A stretch of 64,000 nucleotides of DNA from Burkholderiales bacterium (GTDB lineage: Bacteria > Pseudomonadota > Gammaproteobacteria > Burkholderiales > Burkholderiaceae_C), in NCBI GenBank assembly GCA_016703325.1, contig JADJCH010000028.1, positions 35,515 through 99,514 on the forward strand. The letters run 5' to 3'. A program made the position numbers and the translations under genes. Shown here one piece after another: positions 8,967 to 17,876 of this stretch; the stretch's first letter is position 1; each line of letters opens with the position of its first letter. Below the pieces are notes generated by a model. That model did no database searches. It had not been told where the DNA came from and saw nothing but the letters and a program-made list of their open reading frames with translations.

Positions 8967-9412
8967 GGTGGGGCGGACAACGGTCTGAAACAAACCCGCG
9001 CAGCATAGCCCCGCCGGTCCTCGGGTCAGAGTAAACCCTGGTTCATCTTGATGGACCGCAAAGCCGGGGCGCGACTTGTGACCGCTGCGCCGCGGCCTGT
9101 TTCGATCCGGTGCGTTCGCGTTCCTTCATTCTTAATATCTTCTTTATATAACTGGTGTTCATAGTAGAGGGGCGCAGGTTCTGTGGACAACCCGCGGTTT
9201 CCCATGCGCGACAGGGACTTGGCTGCGCTTCAACCCTGTGGGCGCCCCCCGGGATGACACGGGGGTGAAAAGACAACAACTCCGAGAATCGCGGTCAGCC
9301 TGTGAATCGATGGGGAGTTGCTCCAGACTTGTCCACATCCTTGTGCCTTGACAGGGTCGGGACCAGCAGTTCTCATCGCGCCCGCTGTGAACTTTTCCAC
9401 CTGAAAGCGCCG
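8967..9412. other. Intergenic region between divergent genes, with an AT-rich patch
   Basis: 446 bases between the divergently transcribed acetyltransferase and SET-domain genes. A clear AT-rich patch lies at about 9128-9172, exceptional for this GC-rich window, and is the likeliest place for the acetyltransferase promoter. On the plus strand TTGACA occurs at 9348-9353 with TCTCAT 17 bases later, a possible sigma70 promoter for the SET gene. I see no RNA gene or supported ORF here. Confidence 0.4.
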
Positions 9413-9832
9413 ATGGGCACGCCTGCCAACCCCCAGAAATTCGCCGTGAACAACGCGCCCAGCCGCATCGACGGCACCGGGGCCTTTGCGGCCGAGCCCA
9501 TCCCGGCGCGGCGCAAGATCGGCGAGATCCGCGGCGAGACCATCAGCGTCTACGAGGCCTGGGAACGTGCCAAAAAGCTCGAACGCATCATGATCGTGGA
9601 GGTCAACGAGCGCCGCGCCATCGATGCTTCGCGTTCCAGCGACCCGCTGCGTTTCACCAACCACTCCTGCCGGCCCAACGCGGTGCTGCGCATTCGCCAG
9701 GGGCGGGTGGAGATCTACGCGATGCGCGACATCGCGGTCGGCGAGGAAATCACCTGCGACTACGGCGAAACCCACCACGAAGGCAAGCTGGCCTGCCGCT
9801 GCGGTGCTCCCGGCTGCCGCGGAGCGCTGTGA
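9413..9832 (+). CDS. SET-domain protein (putative protein-lysine methyltransferase)
   Basis: 139 residues from ATG 9413, which puts the conserved domain close to the N-terminus; the frame is open 37 codons further up but that part is not SET-like. The SET core is visible: the RFTNHSCRPNA motif that closes the pseudoknot, GEEITCDYGE with the catalytic Tyr, and a post-SET C-x-C-G-x3-C-R-G zinc site at the end (CRCGAPGCRGAL). It would transfer a methyl group from S-adenosylmethionine to lysines; bacterial targets are mostly unknown. Confidence 0.85.
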   Translation: MGTPANPQKFAVNNAPSRIDGTGAFAAEPIPARRKIGEIRGETISVYEAWERAKKLERIMIVEVNERRAIDASRSSDPLRFTNHSCRPNAVLRIRQGRVEIYAMRDIAVGEEITCDYGETHHEGKLACRCGAPGCRGAL

Positions 9833-9895
9833 CCGCGCGATGGAAGTGGGTGATGTACGGGATGTCGCTGGCGCCGCGTCGGCTTCAGACCGGCT

Positions 9896-11683
9896 TCAGA
9901 CCGGCGGCTGAGCCGGCAGCGCGAGGGTGAAGCGTGCGCCCTGCCCCGGCGTGGATTGCAGCGTCAGGCTGCCGCCCATGCGCTCGGCCAGGGCGCGGGC
10001 CAGCGCCAGCCCGAGGCCGGTGCCGCCGTGCTGGTAGCTGACCCGGTCGCTGCCTTGCCGGAAGCGCTCGAACACCTTCTCCTGCATGTCCGGCGGGATG
10101 CCGGCGCCGCTGTCCACCACATGCACCAGCAGCTGTCGTGACGCCACTTCCAGTTCGATGCACACCGATCCGGCCGGGGTGAACTTGATCGCGTTGGAGA
10201 GCAGGTTGTTCAGGATCTGCTTGAGCCGCAGACCGTCGCAGACCCAGGTTGCGGGCACCGAGGCATCGAAGCGGGCGGACAGCTCCAGTTGTTTCTCCGA
10301 GGCAGAGACCTGGAAGAAGCCCACGCTGTGGTCGATCAGCGCCTGCAGGTCCTGGGGCTCCGGGTTCAGCGGCATGGCGCCGGCCTCCACCTTGGTCAGA
10401 TCGAGGATCTCGGTCAGCAGGGCATTGAGGTGTTCGGAACCTTTGCGGATCAGCCCGGCCATTTCCCGGAACTTCGGTTGCTCGATGCGCCGTTCCATCA
10501 GCTCCGCAAAGCCGCGGATGCTGGTCAGCGGGGTGCGCAGCTCATGGGAGATCGCCGCCAGGAACTCGCTCTTGGCTCGGCTGGCCGACTGCGCCTGAGC
10601 CTCACTGAGGGACAGGGCTTCGTTGCTGCGCTCCAGGCGGCGCAGGCTGGACAGGAAGATCCAGGCGGCCGAGCCCACCGCCAGGCTGAGCAGCAGGGAC
10701 AGGCCCACCAGCATGTTGCGGTAGCTGCGCCAGCCGGACAGGGCTTCATCCACTGCCGTCATCGCAAAGATGTAGATCGGGTAGTCGGCCACCTTGCGGT
10801 AGGCCACCAGCCGCTCGACGCCATCCACCGCGCTGGAACTGGTGTAGGAACCCTCCAGGCCCATGGCCGCTTCGCCGCGTGCCAGCGGGCTGGAGCTGCC
10901 GATGACCTCGCCCATGCCGCTGGCGTGGGCGCCGATCACGCGGGCGCGGATGGCACGGTCGGTGCCGGCCAAGGTCAACCCGCCCTGCTGTCCCAGGTCC
11001 ACCTGCTTGAAGACTTCCTCGAAGTAGCCCGGATCGAGCGAGGCCACCACCACGCCCAGGGCGCGCCCGTCGGCCGCGCTGATGCGTCGCGACACCTGGA
11101 TGGTCCAGCGTTTGGAGACCTTGCCGAGCACCGGCCGGCCGATGAAGAGGCCGCCGGCCGGCAGTCGGCGCGCCTCTTCCACGTAGGCGGGGTTCAGGTG
11201 GATGCGGACGTGCTCCCGCTCAGTGAGGTCAACAGGGCCCGTCTTGATGCCCTGCGGGTCGAGGTTGCTGCCGATGAACCGGCCATCGGGCCCGACCAGC
11301 GACAACTGCACCAGGATCTTGGGTGCCAGGCCGGTTTCATTGGCGTAGCGAACCAGGTCGGGTGCTGGGTCGCTGCCGCTGACGACCGCATCGCGCAGCC
11401 GCAGTGTGGCCTGGTCGGTGCTGGCGAAGACCCGCAACGTTTGTTCCTGCAGGGCCCGGGCCAGGTTGCCGTTGTGCAGCAGTTGGGCCGTGAGGGTATC
11501 GCTGCGTTTGTCCAGCAGCAGCAGCGCCACGGCCAGCCACACCACCAGCAGCGTGGCCAGGGCAAACAGGGTGGCCACACGGCTGAGCGACAGTCGCATG
11601 CCCGCCCCTGCAGCGGGCGGCGTCGACGGGGGTGAGGCCTCCGGAGCAGAGGACGGGATCGACGCTGCGGCAACGACGTTCAT
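9896..11683 (-). CDS. Membrane sensor histidine kinase with periplasmic Cache-type domain
   Basis: 595 residues from ATG 11681-11683 (MNVVAAASIP). There are two transmembrane helices (about 36-60 and 320-340) flanking a ~260-residue periplasmic sensor with the look of a double Cache/PDC domain (WTIQVSRRISAADGRALGVVVASLD). A HisKA domain follows with ISHELRTPLTSIRG (phosphorylated His near residue 380), then HATPase with N box NLLSNAIKF, G1 VVDSGAGIP, F box VFERF and G2 GGTGLGLA. No receiver domain or response-regulator gene lies next to it, so it is an orphan kinase. DCACHE kinases usually sense small organic ligands. Confidence 0.88.
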   Translation of the reverse strand: MNVVAAASIPSSAPEASPPSTPPAAGAGMRLSLSRVATLFALATLLVVWLAVALLLLDKRSDTLTAQLLHNGNLARALQEQTLRVFASTDQATLRLRDAVVSGSDPAPDLVRYANETGLAPKILVQLSLVGPDGRFIGSNLDPQGIKTGPVDLTEREHVRIHLNPAYVEEARRLPAGGLFIGRPVLGKVSKRWTIQVSRRISAADGRALGVVVASLDPGYFEEVFKQVDLGQQGGLTLAGTDRAIRARVIGAHASGMGEVIGSSSPLARGEAAMGLEGSYTSSSAVDGVERLVAYRKVADYPIYIFAMTAVDEALSGWRSYRNMLVGLSLLLSLAVGSAAWIFLSSLRRLERSNEALSLSEAQAQSASRAKSEFLAAISHELRTPLTSIRGFAELMERRIEQPKFREMAGLIRKGSEHLNALLTEILDLTKVEAGAMPLNPEPQDLQALIDHSVGFFQVSASEKQLELSARFDASVPATWVCDGLRLKQILNNLLSNAIKFTPAGSVCIELEVASRQLLVHVVDSGAGIPPDMQEKVFERFRQGSDRVSYQHGGTGLGLALARALAERMGGSLTLQSTPGQGARFTLALPAQPPV

Positions 11684-11868
11684 GAGAGGATCCAGCACGA
11701 CTGGGGCGGCGGTGCCGATGCACAGCCGGTTGCAGCCGGGGCCCCACTGCAGACCTGTCGAGCCTGCCTCAGCCCTGCCTGCAGGGATCCTTGGATCTGC
11801 TGGAGTGCAACCCCCCAATTGCTGTTGCAGGCCCTGAGTCCGTCGCTCCGAGCACGCAGCCCCGAGAC

Positions 11869-13617
11869 TCAGGAGCGCAACTCGCGCCGCAGGATCTTGC
11901 CCACGTTGGACTTGGGCAGGTCGTCGCGGAAGTCGATGTACTTGGGCCGTTTGTAGCCGGTGAAGTTCTCGTGGCACCAGCGGGCGATGTCTTCCTCGTC
12001 CAGCGCCGGGTCGCTCTTCACGACGAAGAGCTTGACCGCCTCGCCGGAGTGGGCGTCCGGCACCCCCACCGCGGCGCACTCCAGCACGCCGGGGTGCAGG
12101 TTGACCACCTGTTCGATTTCGGTCGGGTAGACGTTGAAGCCCGACACCAGGATCATGTCCTTCTTGCGGTCGACGATGCGCACGTAGCCGCGCTCGTCCA
12201 TGATGCCGATGTCGCCGGTCTTGAACCAGCCGTCCGCGCTGAGCACCTGGGCGGTTTCCTCCGGTCGCTGCCAGTAGCCGGCCATCACCTGTGGGCCGCG
12301 GATGCAGATTTCGCCGCGTTCACCGATGGGCTGGTCGCGCCCGTCGTCATCGCGGATGGCGATCTCGGTGCTGGGGATCGGCAGGCCGATCGAGCCGGTG
12401 AAATCGTGCAGGTCCAGCCGGTTGGCGGTGGCCACCGGGGAGGTTTCGGACAGGCCGTAACCCTCACAGACCGGGCAGCCGGTGATCTTGAGCCACTTCT
12501 CGGCGGTGGCCTGCTGCACCGCCATGCCCCCGCCGTTGGACACCACCAGCTCGGAGAAGTCCAGGCGGGCGAAGTCCGCATCGTTGGCCAGCGCGTTGTA
12601 CAGCGTGTTGACCGCCGGGAACATGTGGATGCGGTGCCTGGCCAGCGTGGCCACCAGCCCGGGGATGTCGCGCGGATTGGGAATCAGCAGGTTGCAGCCC
12701 CCCATGCGCAGGCCCATGAAGTAGCACACCGTCAGCGCGAAGATGTGGTAAAGCGGCAGCGCGCAGACGATGTTGAGCTGGCGGTGGCCGACCTTCTTGA
12801 GCATCGGGTTGAACCAGGCCTCGGTCTGCAGGACGTTGGCCACCACGTTGCGGTGCAGCAGCGTGGCGCCCTTGGACAGCCCGGTGGTGCCGCCGGTGTA
12901 CTGCAGGAAGGCGATGTCGTCGCCCTGCACCGCCACCCGCGAGGGCGGCCGGCGCCGACCCTGTTCGATCACCTCATTGAAGCGCAGCACGCTGCGCCCG
13001 TCGGTGAGCGGCAGGCGGAATTCCGGCACCATCTTCCTGACGTGCCGGACCACGAAGTTGACCAGCAGGCGGCGCCACAGCGGCAGGGCATCCCCCAGCG
13101 CGGCCAGCACCACATGGCGCACGGAGGTGTGTTCGATCACCTCCTCCAGCGTGTGGGCCACGTTCTCCAGGATGACGATGGCTTGCGCACCGGAGTCGTT
13201 GAGCTGGTGCTGCAACTCCCGCGCGGTGTAGAGCGGGTTGACGTTGACCACCACCATGCCGGCACGCAGCACACCAGCGATGGCCACCATGTACTGCGGG
13301 CAGTTGGGCATCATCAGCGCGACGCGGGCGCCGCGCTGCAGGCCCTGCTGCTGCAGCCAGGAGGCAAAGGCAGCAGACTGCTCGTCGATGTCCGAGAAGC
13401 GCAGCGGGTGGTCCATGTACACCTGGGCACGCTGCGAGGCGTGGCGGCGGAAGGCTTCGTCCAGCAGGTCCACCAGGCTGTGTGCCGGGTCCACCCGGAT
13501 CTGTGCCGGCACCCCCTCGGGATACTGCGCCAGCCAGGGCTGGCTGGCCGACATCGGGCGCAAGGGAGCCGCGGCGGGGGCGGTGGGCAAGTCGAGAACG
13601 GCGGCGGACGGGTTCAT
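11869..13617 (-). CDS. fadD: Long-chain fatty-acid-CoA ligase
   Basis: 582 residues, an AMP-forming acyl-CoA synthetase. The P-loop YTGGTTGLSKGA, the A5 motif GYGLSETSP, the A7-A8 region GWFKTGDIG...DRKKDMILVSGFNVYP and the catalytic C-terminal Lys in LPKSNVGKILRREL are all present. It activates fatty acids with ATP and CoA for beta-oxidation and lies in the same window as a 2,4-dienoyl-CoA reductase. ATG 13615-13617 is chosen as the first Met giving a protein of normal FadD length; a second Met (MSASQPW) lies 21 codons in. Two palindromes lie in its leader. Confidence 0.88.
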   Translation of the reverse strand: MNPSAAVLDLPTAPAAAPLRPMSASQPWLAQYPEGVPAQIRVDPAHSLVDLLDEAFRRHASQRAQVYMDHPLRFSDIDEQSAAFASWLQQQGLQRGARVALMMPNCPQYMVAIAGVLRAGMVVVNVNPLYTARELQHQLNDSGAQAIVILENVAHTLEEVIEHTSVRHVVLAALGDALPLWRRLLVNFVVRHVRKMVPEFRLPLTDGRSVLRFNEVIEQGRRRPPSRVAVQGDDIAFLQYTGGTTGLSKGATLLHRNVVANVLQTEAWFNPMLKKVGHRQLNIVCALPLYHIFALTVCYFMGLRMGGCNLLIPNPRDIPGLVATLARHRIHMFPAVNTLYNALANDADFARLDFSELVVSNGGGMAVQQATAEKWLKITGCPVCEGYGLSETSPVATANRLDLHDFTGSIGLPIPSTEIAIRDDDGRDQPIGERGEICIRGPQVMAGYWQRPEETAQVLSADGWFKTGDIGIMDERGYVRIVDRKKDMILVSGFNVYPTEIEQVVNLHPGVLECAAVGVPDAHSGEAVKLFVVKSDPALDEEDIARWCHENFTGYKRPKYIDFRDDLPKSNVGKILRRELRS

Positions 13618-13661
13618 CAGGGACCTGGCAGGGCAGCGTGGAGAAGGGGCCGCTGCGGCGA

Positions 13662-13690
13662 GTGCACCCCAGGGTGCACCGACCGGTCGG
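13662..13690. promoter_or_regulatory. Two abutting perfect palindromes upstream of fadD
   Basis: GTGCACCC-CA-GGGTGCAC at 13662-13679 is immediately followed, with a one-base overlap, by the 12-base palindrome CCGACCGGTCGG (13679-13690). They lie 45-73 bases upstream of the fadD start codon in the divergent fadD/SRPBCC region. This is where a fatty-acid-responsive repressor (FadR, PsrA or TetR type) would bind, but neither palindrome is a known consensus I can name; an RNA hairpin in the leader is the alternative. Confidence 0.4.
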
Positions 13691-13921
13691 CCTGCCGGGA
13701 TTGTTGGAGGGGGAGCTGCACGTCGTTCCTGGGGCTTGTCCCAGGGCAGGGCCCCGGCCTGTCGCTGCAGCGACAGCGCCTGTTGTTTTGTGCGGATCCG
13801 GTCGCCTGGGGTCACCACAGACTCCCCCGCAGTCGCACACCGCCGATTGCGGGATGCCCCGTGGGGATTTCCGTGAAAGAAGTCGGATAATTTGTAACCT
13901 GATGTCAGATCCTTGAAACCC

Positions 13922-14458
13922 ATGCGCTGGTTGTCCAATTTGCTCAAGGCCTGCGCCCTGCTGCTGCTGCTGCTGGCGCTGGTGGCTTTCCTTCTGCCCG
14001 GAGAGCGCTCACTGCACCGCAGCCTGGACATCCGGGCCACGCCGCAGCAGCTCTGGCCGCTGCTGGTCGAGCCGCGGCGCTGGTCCGCCTGGTCACCCTG
14101 GCACCAGAAGGATCCGGCCATGCAGCAGCATTTCTCCGGCCCGCAGGCGGGTCTGGGGGCGCAGTGGAACTGGGAGAGCAGCATTCAGGGCCGCGGCCGG
14201 ATGCACATCGACGAGGCAGAAGCTGCGCAGCGTCTGGTCTACACGCTGCATTTCGAGGATGTGGACCAGCAGGCCCGGGGAGCGATCACGCTGCAGCCGC
14301 TGGACGATGGTCTGACCCGGGTGGACTGGAGCTTCTCGATGCGCCTGGGTCACAACCCGGTGATGCGCTGGTTCGGCCTGGGGTTGGACACCCTGGTCGG
14401 GCGCGATTACGAGATCGGTTTGAAGCGTCTGGCGGAGCAGGTGGGCAGCAAGCCCTGA
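13922..14458 (+). CDS. Membrane-anchored SRPBCC (START-like) protein
   Basis: 178 residues from ATG 13922; a TTG three codons upstream is also in frame. An N-terminal hydrophobic helix (LLKACALLLLLLALVAFLL) is followed by an SRPBCC/polyketide-cyclase-like domain: RSLDIRATPQQLWPLLVEPRRWSAWSPW at its start and a long C-terminal helix ending GLKRLAEQVG. Proteins of this fold bind hydrophobic ligands; no substrate can be read from the sequence. It is divergent from fadD and converges, one base apart, with the HDOD gene. Confidence 0.75.
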   Translation: MRWLSNLLKACALLLLLLALVAFLLPGERSLHRSLDIRATPQQLWPLLVEPRRWSAWSPWHQKDPAMQQHFSGPQAGLGAQWNWESSIQGRGRMHIDEAEAAQRLVYTLHFEDVDQQARGAITLQPLDDGLTRVDWSFSMRLGHNPVMRWFGLGLDTLVGRDYEIGLKRLAEQVGSKP

Positions 14459-15301
14459 TCAGCGCTCGATTTCCTGCAGCAGCCGCAGCGTCGCGGGGGC
14501 GGACAGGTTGAGCAGATCGGCCACCTCGTCCACATCGTCCGGCAGCGCGGCGTTGTCCCAACCGGTTTCGCTGTGCCGGGCCACCCGCACCGCCAGGCGC
14601 ACCGTGCGGACCTGGGGGAAGACCAGCGCATGGCCGGCTGCCCGGTCGTTGGTGAGCTGGATGAGCAGCTGAGGCAGGTGCCAGCAGCGCATCAGCTCCT
14701 GTTCCAGGTCGCCCAGGTCCACGTTCAGCACTTCCTGCTGCGCGGCCCGCGAGCGCAGGTGCACATCGGCGGCCAGACGGCTGCGGATCTCCAGCGCCAG
14801 CGCCGGGGCATGGCACCACAGCAGCATCTCGGCAAAGTCGTGCAGCAGGGCAGCCTCCCTCAACACCGGCGCATCGCCGTCCATGCGGTGCACGGCGAAG
14901 GCCTGGGCAAAGTGGGCCGCCCGCCATGCCCGGCGCAGCACCTGCTGCAGCCCGTCCAGGGCCTGGGGCTCAGGGGCGAGGCGGGACTCGATGGTCTCCA
15001 GTGCAGCGAACTCTCTGAAGAAGGGGTCGATGCCCATCAGCATCACCGAAGCGGTCACGGTTTCCACATCGGTGACCTGGCGGACGCTGCGCCGGCAGCC
15101 GACATGGGCCATCAGCCGCAGCGTCATCAGCGGATCCGCATCCACCACCCGGGCGATCATCGCCGCGTCCACGCAGGCACGCTCTTCTTCCAGCCGGGCC
15201 AGCTCGGCCAACGCCTGGGCCGTCGACTCCAGCACCGGGATGGGCTGATCGCGCAGGTGGGTGGTCCAGGCCTGCAGGTGGGGCAAGGGGCGGGACAGCA
15301 T
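14459..15301 (-). CDS. HDOD-domain protein
   Basis: 280 residues. The HDOD fold is visible in VDADPLMTLRLMAHVG, VTASVMLMGIDPFFREF and AHFAQAFAVHR...EAALLHDFAEMLLWCHAP. The HD-type metal site is degenerate (HDFAE without the full H...HD...D set), as usual in HDOD proteins, which act in signalling rather than as phosphohydrolases. ATG 15299-15301; the stop abuts that of the convergent SRPBCC gene. Confidence 0.8.
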   Translation of the reverse strand: MLSRPLPHLQAWTTHLRDQPIPVLESTAQALAELARLEEERACVDAAMIARVVDADPLMTLRLMAHVGCRRSVRQVTDVETVTASVMLMGIDPFFREFAALETIESRLAPEPQALDGLQQVLRRAWRAAHFAQAFAVHRMDGDAPVLREAALLHDFAEMLLWCHAPALALEIRSRLAADVHLRSRAAQQEVLNVDLGDLEQELMRCWHLPQLLIQLTNDRAAGHALVFPQVRTVRLAVRVARHSETGWDNAALPDDVDEVADLLNLSAPATLRLLQEIER

Positions 15302-15418
15302 GGCGCAACTCCAGACAGCACGAACAGCGGAGGGCTCCAGGGTGAATCCGGAGCCGGCTGTCGGAAGTATCGGTCGGATGCGGCCCGGGTTGAATCCGGG
15401 CCGCGGTGTCCAGGTGTG

Positions 15419-15709
15419 TCAGCGTTCCGGTGGCAGCAATCCGACCAGCTCACCCTGGCGGAACAGCGCGGCATAGCGGCGACCGTCGATCACCGTGTGG
15501 CCGTAGCGCAGCTCGCTGCCTTCCACGGCACAGGCTTCGCGGGCGGCCTGCTCCAGCTGGGCCGCACCGACCGCGCCGGCACGGCCGGTGCGCCGGGGTG
15601 GCTGCCCTTTCCGCCAGCGGTGCCAGCGGCTGGACAGCAGCTTCAGAACCTCCTGCGCCCGTGGACCGGTGCGCCAGGCAGGGAACGAGGGAAACGAAAG
15701 TTGGGCCAT
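15419..15709 (-). CDS. Small hypothetical protein
   Basis: 96 residues, basic, with a compact C-terminal part (ELRYGHTVIDGRRYAALFRQGELVGLLPPER) that looks like a small beta structure; no family is recognised. ATG 15707-15709. It probably belongs to one transcript with the small gene just upstream (15788-16051), starting from the palindrome at 16077-16106. Confidence 0.5.
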   Translation of the reverse strand: MAQLSFPSFPAWRTGPRAQEVLKLLSSRWHRWRKGQPPRRTGRAGAVGAAQLEQAAREACAVEGSELRYGHTVIDGRRYAALFRQGELVGLLPPER

Positions 15710-15787
15710 GGCTGGCTCCCGTGGGGTTCGGCACCGGCACGGCGCTGCGGACGAGGGCCATCCGCACGGCCGTGCCGGCGCCCGGGT

Positions 15788-16051
15788 TCAGGGATCCCCG
15801 GCCGGGCGATGCCGGCGGGTCTGCTCGAGCAGTTCGGCGCGCAGGCTGCGGCGCTCGGCCGCACGCACCGCACCGCGGCTGGGCTGGTGTGCGCCAGCCT
15901 TGCGCAGCAAGGCGGCGGCCACCAGCGGATTGCGCGGGCGGGTTGGCGGCAGCGTCAGCAGGTTTTTCGGGTTCAGCGGGTTCACAGGAGTTTTGGGAAC
16001 AGGAACGGGAATGGGCATGGCACGGGTGGATCGGTGGTGGCGGGAGGTCAT
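15788..16051 (-). CDS. Small basic hypothetical protein
   Basis: 87 residues from ATG 16049-16051, chosen because GGAG sits 6 bases upstream; the frame is open to 16102, but that longer form would begin inside a perfect palindrome. There is a Pro-rich N-terminus (MPIPVPVPKTPVNP) followed by an Arg-rich helical part. No domain is recognised. The palindrome 26 bases upstream suggests it is controlled by a dimeric repressor. Confidence 0.45.
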   Translation of the reverse strand: MTSRHHRSTRAMPIPVPVPKTPVNPLNPKNLLTLPPTRPRNPLVAAALLRKAGAHQPSRGAVRAAERRSLRAELLEQTRRHRPAGDP

Positions 16052-16076
16052 GTCTGGCTCCAGGAAGAGAACGAGG

Positions 16077-16106
16077 CAACATGATAAACATATGTTTATC
16101 ATGTTG
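16077..16106. promoter_or_regulatory. Perfect 30-base palindrome, probable operator
   Basis: The interval reads identically on both strands; its half is CAACATGATAAACAT and the centre is AT at 16091-16092. It is strongly AT-rich against a GC-rich background and sits between the HTH gene (stop at 16231) and the small gene starting at 16051, both on the minus strand. An operator for a symmetric dimer or tetramer, overlapping a promoter for the small genes, is the simplest reading. The adjacent HTH protein is the obvious candidate to bind it. Confidence 0.6.
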
Positions 16107-16230
16107 TGAAGAGTCTTGCCCTCGGGAGATCGGGCAATGAGGCAGCCTTGTGCACCCCGGCGCGCGGGCAGCGCAGGCTGCGACGCGCAGCTCGGGGTCA
16201 GGCTCGCGCCTGCGCCCTGTCAGCGGGGGC

Positions 16231-16875
16231 TCAGCGCCGGGTCTTGAGCGGCGCGATGTCGCGCTGCAGCCGTGCCCAGAGGTCCTGGTCCGCCGTGGCG
16301 GGTGACACCGACGGGGTGACGCCTGCCGTCTTGCGGGCTGCACGGTTGGGGGCTGGAGCGACGGTGGCGGGAGAAGGAGCCGTGGGAGCGGCCGCAGGCG
16401 GGGGCACCGCCGCGGAAGGGGCGAGCAGCACCTCTCCCAGCAGGTCAAGCAGGCGCTGCCGGGCGCGCTGCGGATTGCGGCGGTAGTAACTCAACACCAG
16501 TCCGACGATGAAGCGTTCGTCTTCGTCGCGGGGCTGGGCCAGGGCGGCAGCCGCAGCCGCCGCATCGGTACCGGTCGTGCCCGACAGGGAGCCTGCGGTC
16601 GATGGAACCCCCTGATGGTTGAGGTCCAGCCAGCCGGCGGGCTTGCCGCAGCATTGCTCGAACTGCCGCGCCAGGCGTTCTCCGATCTGACGGGAGCGGC
16701 TCTTCACCTGGCTCCAGTAGCTGGGCTGGATGCCGATGCGCTCGGCAAAACGTCGCTCCAGGCCGCGCAGCGTGGCGGCGTCCGGACGGGTCACGGTGGC
16801 GCGCACGAACTCGTCGAACAGGGCCAGGGCGTTGCGGTGACGCAGTTGGGCAAGGTCGACGCCGGGTTCCATCAT
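16231..16875 (-). CDS. Putative DNA-binding protein with Cro/CI-like helix-turn-helix
   Basis: 214 residues. About residues 38-85 (LERRFAERIGIQPSYWSQVKSR...IGERLARQFE) read as a lambda-repressor-like HTH, as in proteins that recognise operator palindromes, followed by KPAGWLDLNHQG, common after such HTHs. The rest is a low-complexity Ala/Pro linker and a short C-terminal helix. There is no LexA-type protease site, so it is not a cleavable repressor. ATG 16873-16875. It may regulate the two small genes downstream through the palindrome at 16077-16106. Confidence 0.6.
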   Translation of the reverse strand: MMEPGVDLAQLRHRNALALFDEFVRATVTRPDAATLRGLERRFAERIGIQPSYWSQVKSRSRQIGERLARQFEQCCGKPAGWLDLNHQGVPSTAGSLSGTTGTDAAAAAAALAQPRDEDERFIVGLVLSYYRRNPQRARQRLLDLLGEVLLAPSAAVPPPAAAPTAPSPATVAPAPNRAARKTAGVTPSVSPATADQDLWARLQRDIAPLKTRR

Positions 16876-16984
16876 GGTGCCCCGATGATAAAGGCGCCTT
16901 GCCTCCCGGCGGCCAGGGCCCCCCGGGTAAGCCCGGGTGGCCCCGACTGACGCAGGTCAAGCGCTGCCGCTAGCATCCACTCCC

Positions 16985-17779
16985 ATGGCCGCAATCCGGC
17001 CGCCACCGACGGTCAGACCGATGAGCGCTTCCGCGATCGCCTCGCTTCCCCTGCGCCCGCTGCGGGCGCTGCAGCCGCTGAGCTGGCTGCAGCGTGCCTG
17101 GCAGGACATTCGCCGCACACCCGCCGCCAGCTTCGGCCATGGTGCCCTGCTGGCGGCCTTTGGCTGGCTGATCGTGGCGGTGGCGCAGCAGCGTTTCTGG
17201 ATTCTCGCGGGCGCCTTCTCCGGCTTCCTGCTGGTGGCGCCGATCCTGGCCACCGGCCTGTACGCCATCAGCCGGGCGCTGGAGCGGGGGGAACCGGCCG
17301 GTTGGTCCACCGTGGTCGCGGTCTGGAAGTCCTTCGACCGCCGGCTGGTGTGGTTCGGCCTCGGCCTGGGCGCCGCAGGCACCGGCTGGGTGATGACGTC
17401 GGCGGCGCTGATCACGCTGCTGGCGCCGCAACCGGTGCTCACGCCGGTGGACTTCCTGCAACTGGTGGTGTCCAACCGCGGCTCCTGGGTGTTCGAACTC
17501 TGGCTCGGTCTGGGTGGGCTGATGGCGGCGCCGGTGTTTGCCTCGTCCGCCATTGCCATCCCGCTGCTGCTCGATCGCGACATGGGCGTCTGGGATGCCA
17601 TCCTGGCCAGCTGGCGTGTGGTGGCCGAGAACCCCGTGCCGATGGCCGTCTGGGCTGCCCTGGTGATGGGGCTGACGATGCTCGGCCTGGTTGCGCTCAT
17701 GCTGGGGCTGGTGCTGGTGATCCCGCTGCTCGGCCATGCCACCTGGTACGCCTACCGGGATTCTCTGCCGCCGGCCTGA
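16985..17779 (+). CDS. DUF2189 integral membrane protein
   Basis: 264 residues from ATG 16985; an in-frame GTG lies 16 codons upstream and another Met (MSASAIASLPL) 12 codons downstream. Six hydrophobic segments with the DUF2189 pattern: RTPAASFGHGALLAAFGW, ILATGLYAISRALERGE, a mid-segment KSFDRRLVWFGLGLG and PLLLDRDMGVWDAILASWRVVAENP. The role is unknown; homologues are often near respiratory or cytochrome genes, which is not the case here. Confidence 0.8.
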   Translation: MAAIRPPPTVRPMSASAIASLPLRPLRALQPLSWLQRAWQDIRRTPAASFGHGALLAAFGWLIVAVAQQRFWILAGAFSGFLLVAPILATGLYAISRALERGEPAGWSTVVAVWKSFDRRLVWFGLGLGAAGTGWVMTSAALITLLAPQPVLTPVDFLQLVVSNRGSWVFELWLGLGGLMAAPVFASSAIAIPLLLDRDMGVWDAILASWRVVAENPVPMAVWAALVMGLTMLGLVALMLGLVLVIPLLGHATWYAYRDSLPPA

Positions 17780-17876
17780 ACCCGGCGCGTATGATCCTGC
17801 CCGCCGCCCGCCCGGACGGCAGCCCACCTGTCGGCGCCTGATGCGCCGCCGCGTCCGTCGCCGCATCGCACCCACC

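Noticed and set aside
9043..9279. Minus-strand frame with MNTSYIKKILRMKERERTG
   Set aside because: No ribosome site or recognisable family; it crosses the AT-rich promoter-like patch, and the Lys/Ile content only reflects that composition.
16120..16141. TTGCCC...GGGCAA stem as terminator of the HTH gene
   Set aside because: Only six paired bases, with a 10-base loop and no T-run; not convincing.
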